Origin: an uncultured Chitinophagaceae bacterium
GTDB lineage: Bacteria; Bacteroidota; Bacteroidia; Chitinophagales; Chitinophagaceae
Reading direction: 5' to 3'
Length of the DNA: 39,157 nt
NCBI GenBank assembly: GCA_938017685.1
Contig: CALIIL010000153.1
Span: forward strand, 1-39,157
The notes beneath the pieces were generated by a model. It ran no database searches. It saw only the letters and a list, made by a program, of their open reading frames with translations, and was not told where the DNA came from. The translations under genes were made by a program, and so were the position numbers. Positions 23,729 through 33,815 of the stretch are shown here, piece after piece (position 1 is the stretch's first letter; the number at the start of each line of letters is the position of its first letter).

Positions 23729-24051
23729 TGGCAAAAAATAAAAACTGGCAGAAAAAACTAGAGACCTTAGGGTTGGAAGGTTTGGTTAAGAATATCCCGA
23801 TGGTGTTCTTGATTATGTTATTTTTTATTTTAAACATTTTCGTAGGTCATTATACTGAGAGTGCCATTAAGGATTTGAATAGAAAGACAGCACAATTAAA
23901 ACAATTGCGTTGGCATTACATCAACGAGAAGTCGGAGTTGATGTTTATGACAAAAGAAAGTGAATTGGCAAAACGTGCGGTAAACCAAGGCTTGGATGTA
24001 TTGAACATGCCGCCGAGTAAAATAGAAATAAGCAAACCTTTAAGTAATTAA
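23728..24051 (+). CDS. ftsL: FtsL-like cell division protein
   Basis: A 107-residue bitopic membrane protein with a basic cytoplasmic N-terminus, one membrane helix at about 23-42 (NIPMVFLIMLFFILNIFVG) and a periplasmic helix with heptad character (about 44-85) as expected of FtsL. FtsL pairs with FtsB and FtsQ and activates FtsWI. Sequence similarity is low in this family, so the call rests on size, topology and position between rsmH and ftsI. The stop overlaps the ftsI start by one base (TAATG). Confidence 0.82.
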   Translation: MAKNKNWQKKLETLGLEGLVKNIPMVFLIMLFFILNIFVGHYTESAIKDLNRKTAQLKQLRWHYINEKSELMFMTKESELAKRAVNQGLDVLNMPPSKIEISKPLSN

Positions 24052-26126
24052 TGAACGTAAGTAAGGACATACGATTTAGAGTTTACATCTGCTTTATGCT
24101 GATGTGTGTATTTGCCGTGGCTATTTTGGCCAAGGGTGCGCAGGTCATATTCGTAGAGGGTGATGAGTTGCGTGCGTATGCTGATAGTATTTATACTAAA
24201 GTAGAAGTATTGAAGCCAGAGCGCGGTAATATTTATACTGAAGATGGTAGCCTCGTTGCATCATCTATTCCTGAGTTTGATATTCGTGTAGATTTTAAAT
24301 CTATTAATAAAGATACCTTTTATAAGTACTTGCCTAAGTTGTCTTATAATCTATCTAATGTTTTAAAAGATAAGTCTGCGAGTGAGTATAGAATGTTGCT
24401 CACTAAGCAATATAAAAAAGGGTCGCGTTATTATCGATTGGCGCGTCGTGTAAATTATTCTAATTATACCAAGATTAAAAAGATGCAGCCTTTTGCTAAG
24501 GGGGCTAACAAAGGTGGTTTTATTGCTGAGGCGAGTACTAAGAGAATAAATCCATTTGATTTGGCTAATCGTACGGTAGGTATTTGGCGTAAGAATGCAC
24601 AAAAAGTTGGATTGGAAGATGCGTTTAATAGTGATCTCAATGGTGTTGAAGGGCGACGAGCTATGAAAAAAATTGCTGGTGGTGCATGGATGCCTATTGA
24701 TGGTTCTGAAGTAGCTCCGGAAAATGGAAAAGATATAATCACAACCTTGGATATGAATATTCAAGATGTAGCACAGAATGCATTGCGTAATCAATTAGAG
24801 TATGATCAAGCGGCATATGGTACGTGCATTGTAATGGAAGTTAAAACAGGTAAGATTAAAGCATTAGCAAACTTGGGTCGTCAGCCAAATGGTTCTTATT
24901 ATGAGGATAAAAATTATGCTTTGATGGGTATTGAGCCAGGTTCAACCTGCAAGGTTATTTCTCTTATTTCATTATTGAATGATCAAAAAATTAAGATAAC
25001 GGATAATGTAAATTGTGGTCCGGGTCGTTATAGAATCGGAAAGCGTACCGTTACGGATAGTCATCCTGTAGGCCGAGTGTCTATAAAAGATGCCTTAGCT
25101 CAATCTTCTAATATAGGCTTCTTTAAAATGATCTATGGCAACTATAAAACAGATCGTGATGCTTACTTACGCAACTTAAAAAGATTAGGTCTTGATAAGC
25201 CAACAGGTATAGAAATTAAAGGAGAAAGTAAATCTAACTTAAACGAAACGCGCATTTACGATGAAGAGTATTTGGTTGGTTCAATGGGTTATGGTTACGG
25301 AATGAAACTGACGCCATTGCATATGTGTATGGTTTATAATACAGTTGCAAATGACGGTAAATTAATGAAGCCGTACTTGGTTAATGCTATAAAAGAATAT
25401 GGTAAAGAGGTGCAAGTATTTGAGCCGGAAGTGCTGAATGATAATGCAATAAGAAAAGAAGCTGTTGGAGATATTAAAGATGCAATGCACGCCGTTGTTG
25501 AGCGCGGAACGGGAAAAAAGTTAAGAAACCCATATTACAATATTTGTGGTAAGACAGGAACGGCAAGAGTTTCGGATGGTAATACAAAATATAGTGATCG
25601 CGTTTATCACGCATCTTTCATCGGTTTTTTTCCAAAAGAAAATCCTCAATACACGATTGCGGTTGTTGTGAGAACGTCGCGTAATTCTAGAAATTATTAT
25701 GGTGGTTTGCTAGCCTTGCCAGTTTTTCAACAAGTGGCAAATCGATTATATGCTACGCACGTACAAACACCTAAGTCATATGTCAATACTGATTCCTTGC
25801 ACAATATGCCTGTGCTAAAAAATGTGCGCAATGATCAAATGAGCATTATTGCTAAAACACTTGGGGTAAAAACAAATAAAGGTGGTTCAACATGGTTGAC
25901 TAATGTAAAACCTGAAGGTTCTAAAAAATGGAGTGCGCAATCGCTTCTGGTAAAAAAAGGTGAAGTGCCTAATGTGAAAGGAATGGGATTGAGAAATGCT
26001 TTGTATTTATTAGAGAATAAAGGCTTGCGTGTTATTCCTGTTGGCAAAGGAAAAGTAGCCACGCAGTCTTTGGAGGAAGGAACAATTATTAGAAAAGGAC
26101 AAACGATAACATTACACTTAAGTTAA
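24051..26126 (+). CDS. ftsI: septal peptidoglycan transpeptidase FtsI (PBP3) with PASTA domain
   Basis: A class B penicillin-binding protein that crosslinks septal peptidoglycan with FtsW. The 691 residues comprise a membrane anchor at about 9-31, a dimerisation/pedestal region beginning LKPERGNIYTEDGSLVASS, and the transpeptidase domain with active-site S298-T-C-K301, S352-S-N354 and K501-T-G-T504. A single PASTA domain closes the protein (about 637-691, starting EVPNVKGMGLRNALYLLE). That tail is absent from E. coli FtsI but familiar in Bacteroidota and SpoVD-type enzymes, where it may bind peptidoglycan or regulate activity. It is coupled to ftsL by a one-base overlap and is immediately followed by murE. 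Confidence 0.97.
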   Translation: MNVSKDIRFRVYICFMLMCVFAVAILAKGAQVIFVEGDELRAYADSIYTKVEVLKPERGNIYTEDGSLVASSIPEFDIRVDFKSINKDTFYKYLPKLSYNLSNVLKDKSASEYRMLLTKQYKKGSRYYRLARRVNYSNYTKIKKMQPFAKGANKGGFIAEASTKRINPFDLANRTVGIWRKNAQKVGLEDAFNSDLNGVEGRRAMKKIAGGAWMPIDGSEVAPENGKDIITTLDMNIQDVAQNALRNQLEYDQAAYGTCIVMEVKTGKIKALANLGRQPNGSYYEDKNYALMGIEPGSTCKVISLISLLNDQKIKITDNVNCGPGRYRIGKRTVTDSHPVGRVSIKDALAQSSNIGFFKMIYGNYKTDRDAYLRNLKRLGLDKPTGIEIKGESKSNLNETRIYDEEYLVGSMGYGYGMKLTPLHMCMVYNTVANDGKLMKPYLVNAIKEYGKEVQVFEPEVLNDNAIRKEAVGDIKDAMHAVVERGTGKKLRNPYYNICGKTGTARVSDGNTKYSDRVYHASFIGFFPKENPQYTIAVVVRTSRNSRNYYGGLLALPVFQQVANRLYATHVQTPKSYVNTDSLHNMPVLKNVRNDQMSIIAKTLGVKTNKGGSTWLTNVKPEGSKKWSAQSLLVKKGEVPNVKGMGLRNALYLLENKGLRVIPVGKGKVATQSLEEGTIIRKGQTITLHLS

Positions 26127-27593
26127 TTGAAGAAGTTAAGAAACATATTATCTCATATTGACATCCTACAACAAGTTGGAGCGGATGTGGTTGAAGTTAA
26201 TCAGCTACAATTGGATTCTCGTGCATGTGAAAAAGGCGATGTGTTTTTTGCAATGAAAGGTTCGCTTGTTGATGGTCATGATTTTATTGAAAAAGCTATT
26301 GAGAATGGCGCATCTGTAATCGTATGCGAAGAAATGCCTTCTATTCTAAATGATAACTGTTGTTATATACAAGTAGCTAATGCATCACAGGCTTGTGGTC
26401 GTGTGGCTTCTAGTTATTATAATCATCCTTCTGATCAATTGAAGCTGGTGGGTATAACGGGTACAAACGGCAAGACTACTTGTGTGAGTTTGTTGTATCA
26501 GTTATTCATGAGCATGAATATTAAGACTGGCTTGCTCAGTACGATAGAAAACAAAATTGGCAACGAAACAATACCAAGTACACATACTACTCCAAATCCT
26601 ATTGCCCTTCAAGCTTTGTTGGCTCAAATGGTTGAGGCGGAATGCACCCATGCTTTCATGGAAGTGAGTTCGCATGCTATAGCACAAGATAGAATTGAGG
26701 GTGTTCGTTTTGCCGGTGGTGTATTTACTAATATTTCGCACGATCATTTAGATTATCATAAAACCTTTGATGAGTATATCTTGGTCAAGAAATCTTTCTT
26801 GGATCATTTGCCAGCAACTGCATTTGCCATGAGCAATATAGATGATAAGCGCGGTGCGGTGATGTTGCAAAATACAAAAGCAACTAAGAAAACATTTAGT
26901 CTTAAAACCTTAGCCGATTATAAAGGCAAGGTGTTGGAAAATAACTTAACTGGCTTAGTCTTAAATATTGATAATGAAGAGGTGTATATGAAACTCATTG
27001 GTGAGTTTAATGCTTATAATTTATTGACTGTTTATGCTGTGGCTCGTTGTTTAGATTTTGACAAGATAGATACCTTACAACACTTAAGTAATTTAAAAGG
27101 TGCGGAAGGACGTTTTGAGACAGTAAAGTCCGAGAAGGAAAATATATTGGGTATTGTAGATTATGCCCATACGCCGGATGCATTAAAAAATGTATTAGCA
27201 ACAATAAATAAATTGCGAAACGGCAATGAAATCGTACATGCTATTGTAGGCTGCGGTGGAGATAGAGATAAAACAAAACGACCAATTATGGCGCATGTAG
27301 CTTGTGAGCATGCGGATAAGGTGATTTTTACTTCTGACAATCCAAGAACGGAAGATCCTGAAACAATAGTGCAGGAAATGGAAGCGGGTGTGCCTGCTCC
27401 ATTAGTTAAAAAGTACTTGACAATTTTAAATCGAAAGGAAGCAATTAAAACAGCTTGCGGTTTTGCACAAGCAGGTGATATAATTCTGGTGGCAGGGAAA
27501 GGTCATGAGAAGTATCAAGATATCAATGGCGTGAAGCATGTCTTTGATGACAAGGAAATATTAAATGAATTTTTTAAACTAATGGAGAAATAA
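26127..27593 (+). CDS. murE: UDP-MurNAc-L-Ala-D-Glu:meso-diaminopimelate ligase MurE
   Basis: MurE adds the third stem-peptide residue in the cytoplasm. The 488-residue protein has the N-terminal UDP-binding domain ([19 protein letters not shown]), the ATP loop GTNGKT at 112-117, THTTPNP, HDHLDYH and the C-terminal DNPR motif (D404-N-P-R407) that selects meso-diaminopimelate rather than lysine. The start is TTG 26127, directly after the ftsI stop; the frame has no nearer ATG. A MurE of this type implies DAP-type peptidoglycan. Confidence 0.97.
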   Translation: MKKLRNILSHIDILQQVGADVVEVNQLQLDSRACEKGDVFFAMKGSLVDGHDFIEKAIENGASVIVCEEMPSILNDNCCYIQVANASQACGRVASSYYNHPSDQLKLVGITGTNGKTTCVSLLYQLFMSMNIKTGLLSTIENKIGNETIPSTHTTPNPIALQALLAQMVEAECTHAFMEVSSHAIAQDRIEGVRFAGGVFTNISHDHLDYHKTFDEYILVKKSFLDHLPATAFAMSNIDDKRGAVMLQNTKATKKTFSLKTLADYKGKVLENNLTGLVLNIDNEEVYMKLIGEFNAYNLLTVYAVARCLDFDKIDTLQHLSNLKGAEGRFETVKSEKENILGIVDYAHTPDALKNVLATINKLRNGNEIVHAIVGCGGDRDKTKRPIMAHVACEHADKVIFTSDNPRTEDPETIVQEMEAGVPAPLVKKYLTILNRKEAIKTACGFAQAGDIILVAGKGHEKYQDINGVKHVFDDKEILNEFFKLMEK

Positions 27594-27594
27594 G

Positions 27595-28860
27595 ATGCTG
27601 TATTACCTATTTACATATTTAAGTGAGCAATTGGATTTTCCTGGAGCAGGTGTGTTTCAGTTTATTTCTTTTCGAGTGGCTGTTGCGCTTATTGTTTCTC
27701 TTTTAATTTCTTTAGTTTTTGGAAAAAAGATTATTCGCATATTGCGCAATAAGCAAGTAGGCGAGCAAATACGTGATCTTGGATTAGCAGGCGAAAAAGT
27801 AAAGCAAGGGACACCTACTATGGGTGGTATCATTATTATCGCAGCGATTATTATTCCAACTTTATTATTTGCCAAAATAGAAAATGTGTACATCGTATTG
27901 ATGTTGCTTTCAACGCTTTGGTTGGGTACGCTAGGCTTTATCGATGATTATTTAAAGAAGTTTAGACAAAACAAAGACGGGCTTAAAGGACGCTTTAAAG
28001 TGCTAGGTCAGCTAGGTCTTGGATTAATCGTTGGTGCAACGATGTACTATAACTCAAATGTAAATATTGTACGTGAGACAACGGGCGGAGTATCGCCAAT
28101 TTATAATGTAGAGGATAAGTTAGTTGGTGATGAATATCAACGACCTGAAAGTGGCGAAAGAACTTTTCAAAATGTGAGAAGTGCCGTGACTACTATTCCA
28201 TTTGCTAAGAACCATGAGCTCAGTTATGCTAAGATTGCTTCTTGGTTTGGCGAAAGTGCTGTGCCATTTGTAACGCCATTATTATACATATTATTAGTAA
28301 CCTTTATCATTATTGCAGTTTCCAATGGGGCCAACTTAACCGATGGTATTGATGGACTCGCTACAGGCACCAGTGCCATTATAGGCATATGTTTGGGAGT
28401 TTTTGCCTATGTATCTGGTAATGTAAAGTTTGCCGAATATTTAAACATTATGTACATACCTCACCTCGGAGAGTTGTCCATTTTTATTGCAGCCTTTGTA
28501 GGTGCATGTATTGGTTTCTTATGGTATAATGTATTTCCAGCGCAAGTTTTTATGGGCGATACGGGCAGTTTGGCATTGGGTGGGATTATCGCTTCACTAG
28601 CCATTATTGTACGTAAAGAAATTTTAGTGCCCATTATTTGTGGCATTTTCTTAGTAGAAAATTTAAGTGTGATGATACAAGTAGGGTATTTTAAATACAC
28701 CAAGAAAAAGTTTGGCGAAGGCCGGCGCGTATTCTTGATGACACCGCTCCATCATCACTATCAGAAATTAGGATATCACGAAAGTAAAATCGCAACAAGG
28801 TTTTGGATTGTAAGCATCTTGTTGGCGGTATTGAGCATTGTAACATTAAAACTTCAGTAG
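27595..28860 (+). CDS. mraY: phospho-MurNAc-pentapeptide translocase MraY
   Basis: MraY makes lipid I by joining the MurNAc-pentapeptide to undecaprenyl phosphate in the inner membrane. The 421 residues exceed the E. coli 360; much of the excess is an insertion around residues 160-220 ([20 protein letters not shown] and following), which I associate with Bacteroidota MraY. Motifs: GTPTMGG near 79-84, LGFIDDYLK with the catalytic Asp pair, [25 protein letters not shown] and the HHHYQKLG histidine triad. Around ten membrane helices are visible. ATG 27595 follows the murE stop by one base. Confidence 0.97.
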   Translation: MLYYLFTYLSEQLDFPGAGVFQFISFRVAVALIVSLLISLVFGKKIIRILRNKQVGEQIRDLGLAGEKVKQGTPTMGGIIIIAAIIIPTLLFAKIENVYIVLMLLSTLWLGTLGFIDDYLKKFRQNKDGLKGRFKVLGQLGLGLIVGATMYYNSNVNIVRETTGGVSPIYNVEDKLVGDEYQRPESGERTFQNVRSAVTTIPFAKNHELSYAKIASWFGESAVPFVTPLLYILLVTFIIIAVSNGANLTDGIDGLATGTSAIIGICLGVFAYVSGNVKFAEYLNIMYIPHLGELSIFIAAFVGACIGFLWYNVFPAQVFMGDTGSLALGGIIASLAIIVRKEILVPIICGIFLVENLSVMIQVGYFKYTKKKFGEGRRVFLMTPLHHHYQKLGYHESKIATRFWIVSILLAVLSIVTLKLQ

Positions 28861-28867
28861 TAGAATA

Positions 28868-30214
28868 GTGCATTACGATATAGTCATATTAGGAAGTGGA
28901 GAGAGCGGCACAGGTGCTGCACTTCTTGCTGCGCAACAAGGATTGAGTGTCTTTGTGAGTGACTATAGTGCTATACCTGCTAAGTATAAAATGGAATTGG
29001 AAAAGCAACAAATACCTTTTGAAGAAAAGCAGCATACTCAAGAAATTATTTTTAATGCGAAGGAAATTATTAAAAGTCCAGGCATTGGTGAGCATGTGCA
29101 AATGATTAAAGACTTGCGTGCTAAGAATATGAGTATCGTGAGCGAAATAGAATTTGCCTACCGCTACAAAGCTGATAGTAAAATCATTGCTATCACAGGA
29201 ACAAACGGTAAGACAACTGCCACTACACTAACCTATGAAATGCTAAAGCATGCAGATTATGATGTGAGTATGGTTGGAAATATTGGCTACAGTTTTGCTC
29301 GTCAAATAGCTGTAAAGCCAACGGCTTGGTATGTGATAGAAGTCAGTAGTTTTCAGTTAGATGATATCAAAAGCTTTCAGCCTGATGTGGCTGTGATATT
29401 AAATATTACACCAGATCACTTAGATAGATATAATTACAAGTTTGAAAATTATACGCAATCCAAGTTCAATATAACAAAAAATCAAGATGAAAATAATGTG
29501 CTCGTTTTAAATAAAGACGATGAGGCCATTACATCTTTTCTAAAAAATACAACCTTAACAACTAACCCAAAAATTCAATATTTTTCAATGAGAGAGACAG
29601 TACAACATGATGGCGCTTATATAAGCGAAAAGGAAATGGTTTTAAAACAGAATGGAGAAAAGGTATCGATTAATATTAATGATATTTCACTCAATGGAAA
29701 ACACAATCAGCAGAACTCAATGGCGGCCGGTATCTCGGCTAGAGTAGCTGAAGTGCGTGCCGAAAAAATCAGAGAGAGTTTACAAGCTTTTCAATCTTTA
29801 GAACATAGAATGGAGAGTGTTGCAAGTATACGCGGCGTAGAATTTATTAATGATAGCAAGGCTACTAACTTAAATAGTGTGTGGTATGCTTTAGAAAGTA
29901 TGACTAAAGATACTGTATTGATTTTGGGTGGTGTAGATAAAGGAAATGACTACGAGCAAATTGCAGAATTAGTTAAAGATAAAGTGAAAGCAATTGTTGC
30001 GCTTGGAGAAGATACTACTGTGATACAAGATTACTTTAGAAAGTTGGTGCCAGTGATGGAAGCTAAAAGTATGCAGGAAGCTGTTGTGTTCTCATTTGAG
30101 ATGGCGAAGAAAGGTGATTGTGTTTTATTGTCGCCAGCTTGTGCAAGTTTTGACCTATTTAAGAATTATGAAGACCGCGGTGAGCAATTTAAATTGACGG
30201 TAAAAAATCTATAA
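28868..30214 (+). CDS. murD: UDP-MurNAc-L-alanine:D-glutamate ligase MurD
   Basis: MurD adds D-glutamate to UDP-MurNAc-L-Ala. The 448-residue protein shows the N-terminal Rossmann motif LGSGESGTGAALLA (about 8-21), the ATP loop GTNGKTT near residue 116, VIEVSSFQLDDI, ILNITPDHLDRY, LNGKHNQQN, EHRMESV and NDSKATN in the expected order. The start is GTG 28868, seven bases after the mraY stop. It is cytoplasmic and acts before MurE in the pathway, although its gene comes later in the operon. Confidence 0.97.
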   Translation: MHYDIVILGSGESGTGAALLAAQQGLSVFVSDYSAIPAKYKMELEKQQIPFEEKQHTQEIIFNAKEIIKSPGIGEHVQMIKDLRAKNMSIVSEIEFAYRYKADSKIIAITGTNGKTTATTLTYEMLKHADYDVSMVGNIGYSFARQIAVKPTAWYVIEVSSFQLDDIKSFQPDVAVILNITPDHLDRYNYKFENYTQSKFNITKNQDENNVLVLNKDDEAITSFLKNTTLTTNPKIQYFSMRETVQHDGAYISEKEMVLKQNGEKVSININDISLNGKHNQQNSMAAGISARVAEVRAEKIRESLQAFQSLEHRMESVASIRGVEFINDSKATNLNSVWYALESMTKDTVLILGGVDKGNDYEQIAELVKDKVKAIVALGEDTTVIQDYFRKLVPVMEAKSMQEAVVFSFEMAKKGDCVLLSPACASFDLFKNYEDRGEQFKLTVKNL

Positions 30215-30217
30215 TTG

Positions 30218-31366
30218 ATGGAAGCGATTAAAAACTTCGATATCAGAACACGTATTAAAACGAAGGCCGATTTAATAATCTGGGCTATTGTTATCATCTT
30301 GTCTTTAACGAGTTTGATTGCAATATATAGTAGCACAGGTTCATTGGCATATCGTGTGAATGGCGGACATCCTGAGAGGTTTTTGATCAAGCGTTTAATT
30401 ATTGTGGTTATTGGTTTCTTAATTATGTACATAGCACATACCATTAACTATACTTACTATAAACGCTTTGCTAATATATTTTTAATCATCAGTGTCTTAT
30501 TGTTGGGATATACTTTGTTTTTTGGTGTGACGCTGAATGAGGGTTCGCGTTGGATTTCTATTCCAGTGGTGAATGTTACCTTCCAATCTTCGGATGTTGC
30601 TAAGCTGGCGTTGATTATCTATTTAAGTGCGCAGCTTTCTAAGTTTCAAAATACGAAAGGGGAGTTTACACAAATTTTACTTTGGATATTCTTGCCAACA
30701 GGTATTGTTTGCGGATTGATTGCTCCGGCTAATCTATCAACTGCCTTGATTATCGCAGTATGCAGTGGTATGATGTTTTTTATTGGTCGTATTCAATTTT
30801 CATATTTGGCTATTATGGGCGGTGTGTTAATTATTATTTTAACTGGAGCCTTTATGTTTTCAGGTCGTTCTCAGACATGGCAAAATCGAATTTCTAACTT
30901 TACATCAAGTGAGAAAAGCGTGGAGAGCTACCAAGTTACACAAGCTAAGATGGCTATTGCCAAAGGTGGTTTGTTAGGAAAAGGTCCAGGTAATAGTACA
31001 CAAAGAAATTTCTTGCCTCATGCTTATTCAGATACCATTTATGCTTTCCTCATTGAGGAGTATGGATTAATTGTTGGCGGCTTTGGTTTAGTGTTTTTAT
31101 ACCTCCTCTTACTATGGAGAAGTATTGTAATATTTAGAAAGTGTCCATATGCATTTGGCGCTTTTTTGGCGGTAGGCTTAAGTTTTACACTCGTATTTCA
31201 GGCCTTTATACATATGGCGGTAAATGTCAATTTATTACCAGTAACTGGGCAAACATTGCCATTGATAAGTAAGGGAGGTTCCTCCGTATGGTTTACCTGT
31301 TTAACAATAGGTGTGATATTGAGCGTAAGCAAATTTGTAAATGAAAATCATAAAGAAGCGGCATAA
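30218..31366 (+). CDS. ftsW: septal peptidoglycan glycosyltransferase FtsW (SEDS)
   Basis: FtsW polymerises lipid II into glycan strands at the septum as partner of FtsI. The 382-residue protein has about ten membrane helices and the SEDS motifs: SSTGSLAY, LNEGSRWISIPV, FQSSDVAKLALI, GLLGKGPGNSTQRNFLPHAYSDTIYAFLIEEYG with the catalytic Asp in its periplasmic loop, and the terminal TGQTLPLISKGGSSVW. I start at ATG 30218; a TTG one codon upstream overlaps nothing and is less likely. The gene follows murD by three bases. Confidence 0.96.
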   Translation: MEAIKNFDIRTRIKTKADLIIWAIVIILSLTSLIAIYSSTGSLAYRVNGGHPERFLIKRLIIVVIGFLIMYIAHTINYTYYKRFANIFLIISVLLLGYTLFFGVTLNEGSRWISIPVVNVTFQSSDVAKLALIIYLSAQLSKFQNTKGEFTQILLWIFLPTGIVCGLIAPANLSTALIIAVCSGMMFFIGRIQFSYLAIMGGVLIIILTGAFMFSGRSQTWQNRISNFTSSEKSVESYQVTQAKMAIAKGGLLGKGPGNSTQRNFLPHAYSDTIYAFLIEEYGLIVGGFGLVFLYLLLLWRSIVIFRKCPYAFGAFLAVGLSFTLVFQAFIHMAVNVNLLPVTGQTLPLISKGGSSVWFTCLTIGVILSVSKFVNENHKEAA

Positions 31367-31368
31367 GA

Positions 31369-32463
31369 ATGAGTAAGAAAATAATCATAGCAGGTGGCGG
31401 AACTGGTGGGCATATATTCCCAGCAGTTGCAATAGCTAATGCGCTAAAGCGTGCAGAGCCGACTATGGATATTTTGTTTGTGGGAGCTCATGGCAAGATG
31501 GAAATGGAAAAAGTTCCTAAAGAAGGTTTTAAGATTGTAGGCTTAGATATTGCTGGGATGAACCGTAGTAATATGCTTAAGAATATTACGTTACCTATTA
31601 AGTTGCTGAAATCACTCATGGCGGCGAAGAATATAATCAAAGACTTTAAGCCAGATGTTTGTTTGGGTGTTGGTGGTTATGCAAGCTTCCCTATTTTAAG
31701 CGCTGCGCAAAAAATGGGTATACCCACTGTAATTCAAGAGCAAAATTCTTACGCGGGTAAGAGTAATAAAATTTTGGGTAAAAAAGCCAAGAAGGTTTTT
31801 ACAGCCTATGAGAATATGCAATCCTTTTTTACGAATGCAGCAGTTGAGCAATTAGGCAATCCTGTGAGAAAAGTAATTGAAGAAATGGCTGTTGAGAAAA
31901 ATGAAGCCTATTCATTTTTTGGTTTAGATAGTCATAAAAAGACCTTGTTTGTTTTTGGAGGAAGTCTTGGAGCAATAAGTATTAATCAAGCCTTAAAAAT
32001 GCAATTGGATGCCATTGTAGAATCAGGTGCTCAAGTTATATGGCAGACAGGAAAAGATTTTTATCAAGAAGCTGTGCAAGCGGCTGAGAAGTATCAAGGG
32101 CAAGTAAAAGTCTATGATTTTTTAAGAGAAATGGAGCAAGCTTATACCGTAGCCGATGTAATAGTGAGTAGAGCAGGAGCCTTGTCTATTGCTGAGTTGT
32201 GTATTGTAGGTAAGCCGGTAATATTTGTGCCGTATCCTCATGCGAGTGAAGATCATCAAACCCATAATGCGATGGCGCTAGTTAATAAAAACGCGGCTCA
32301 AATTATTACAGATAGTGAGGTCAATGAAAAGCTAGGGAAGCAAGTACTCAACTTAATGGCCGATGAACATGCGCAACAAACATTAATCAATAATATTATA
32401 GCCTTGGCAGTGAAAAATGCTGATGATAGAATAGCTAATCAAATACTAGAAATAATCAAGTGA
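31369..32463 (+). CDS. murG: UDP-GlcNAc transferase MurG (lipid II synthase)
   Basis: MurG transfers GlcNAc to lipid I at the inner face of the cytoplasmic membrane, giving lipid II. The 364 residues contain the nucleotide-loop GGGTGGHIFPAVAIA at 9-23, GVGGYASFP, QEQNSYAGKSNKILG, FGGSLGAISINQAL, and the donor-binding SRAGALSIAELCIVGKPVIFVPYPHASEDHQTHNA region. All expected motifs are intact. ATG 31369 lies two bases after the ftsW stop; the stop overlaps the murC GTG (GTGA). Confidence 0.97.
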   Translation: MSKKIIIAGGGTGGHIFPAVAIANALKRAEPTMDILFVGAHGKMEMEKVPKEGFKIVGLDIAGMNRSNMLKNITLPIKLLKSLMAAKNIIKDFKPDVCLGVGGYASFPILSAAQKMGIPTVIQEQNSYAGKSNKILGKKAKKVFTAYENMQSFFTNAAVEQLGNPVRKVIEEMAVEKNEAYSFFGLDSHKKTLFVFGGSLGAISINQALKMQLDAIVESGAQVIWQTGKDFYQEAVQAAEKYQGQVKVYDFLREMEQAYTVADVIVSRAGALSIAELCIVGKPVIFVPYPHASEDHQTHNAMALVNKNAAQIITDSEVNEKLGKQVLNLMADEHAQQTLINNIIALAVKNADDRIANQILEIIK

Positions 32464-33815
32464 TCGATTTAAAGAACATATCGCAAGTGTATTTTATTGG
32501 TGCCGGCGGCATTGGGATGAGTGCTTTGGTGCGCTACTTTCATGCGAAGGGTTGTGTGGTAAATGGTTATGACAAAACACCCACGCGTCTGACGCGTGAG
32601 ATGGAAGCAGAGGGGATTGATATTCACTTTGAAGATGATCTTAATCAGTTGAATAAAGATGCGCAGCTTGTTGTGTATACTCCTGCCATTCCTGCTGATC
32701 ACAAAGAATTAAATTGGTATAGAGACAACAATTATACGGTGGTGAAGCGCTCTGATGTACTGCAAGCCATTACTGCTTCTCAGCAAGCAATATGCGTTTC
32801 AGGGACACATGGCAAGACGACCATTAGCTCAATGATTGCTTATTTATTGAGAGAGACGGGCTTTGGTTGTCAAGCATTCTTAGGCGGTATTGCTGCTAAT
32901 TATGATACCAATTATTGGAATACTTCTGATGATTGGTGTGTTGTGGAGGCAGATGAATATGATAGAAGTTTTTTAAAACTACATCCAAATATTTCTGTAG
33001 TAAGCTCCATTGATCCAGATCATTTAGATATCTATGGTACAGTTGAGGAAATGGAAAAGGCCTATTTCCAATTTATTAATAGTACAAAGGATGTACTGTT
33101 CTATAAGCATGGGTTAAAGCAAGCTAGTAACTTTAAGGTGCAAAAAGAGTATACCTATAGTGCCCAAAATGATAGCGCAAATTTTTACGCGCAAAATGTA
33201 ACAAGCAAGAATGGTTCATATCTATTTGAAGTGTGTATCCATGGAGAAGTATTGGGTGAGGCGCAATTAAATATGGGTGGTATGCACAATGTTGAGAACG
33301 CTATTGTTGCTTTAAGTATATGCCATCATTTAGAAATAGATATGCCAAAAGCTATGCAAGCATTGGCAGGATTTAAAGGCGTGCGCCGTCGTTTTGAGTA
33401 TGTTGTCAATAATGACAAAAGTGTTTATATCGATGATTATGCGCATCATCCCGAAGAAGTCTATCAATTGATAAAAAGTACTAATTCACTATTTAGAAAT
33501 AAAAAAGTGTCTGTTGTTTTTCAACCGCATTTATTTAGTCGTACCAAGGATTTAGCAGATGGCTTTGCCAAAAGTTTAGATGAAGCAGACGAAGTAATAC
33601 TCTTAGATATTTATCCAGCGCGCGAGTTGCCAATGGAGGGCGTTACAAGCGAGTTGATAAAAGATAAAATGCAAAATAAGAATGTACATATTTTATCCAA
33701 AGACGGAGTAATGGAGTGGGTGCAAAGAAGTAAGCCTGAGGTTTTAATTACAGCAGGTGCTGGAGATATAGATCAGATTGTAGAACCGTTAAAAAATATT
33801 ATTAATGAATATTAA
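32460..33815 (+). CDS. murC: UDP-MurNAc:L-alanine ligase MurC
   Basis: MurC adds the first amino acid of the stem peptide. The 451-residue protein has the N-terminal FIGAGGIGMSALVRYFHAKG (about 12-31), ATP loop GTHGKTT, EADEYDRSFL, SSIDPDHLDIYG, NMGGMHNVENA, GVRRRFEYV, DDYAHHPEEV and QPHLFSRTKDL in order. The start is GTG 32460, overlapping the murG stop by four bases, and its 3' end overlaps the ftsQ start by eleven bases, so the three are translationally coupled. Confidence 0.97.
   Translation: MIDLKNISQVYFIGAGGIGMSALVRYFHAKGCVVNGYDKTPTRLTREMEAEGIDIHFEDDLNQLNKDAQLVVYTPAIPADHKELNWYRDNNYTVVKRSDVLQAITASQQAICVSGTHGKTTISSMIAYLLRETGFGCQAFLGGIAANYDTNYWNTSDDWCVVEADEYDRSFLKLHPNISVVSSIDPDHLDIYGTVEEMEKAYFQFINSTKDVLFYKHGLKQASNFKVQKEYTYSAQNDSANFYAQNVTSKNGSYLFEVCIHGEVLGEAQLNMGGMHNVENAIVALSICHHLEIDMPKAMQALAGFKGVRRRFEYVVNNDKSVYIDDYAHHPEEVYQLIKSTNSLFRNKKVSVVFQPHLFSRTKDLADGFAKSLDEADEVILLDIYPARELPMEGVTSELIKDKMQNKNVHILSKDGVMEWVQRSKPEVLITAGAGDIDQIVEPLKNIINEY

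Noticed and set aside
24363-24794. 143-residue antisense frame within ftsI
   Set aside because: It lies wholly inside ftsI on the opposite strand with no recognisable product and no promoter.
24592-24800. second PASTA or penicillin-binding-like fold inside ftsI N-terminal part
   Set aside because: The region is the ordinary pedestal of class B PBPs; no PASTA motif is present before residue 637.
30215-30217. TTG start for ftsW one codon upstream
   Set aside because: The adjacent ATG at 30218 is the simpler start and changes only one residue.
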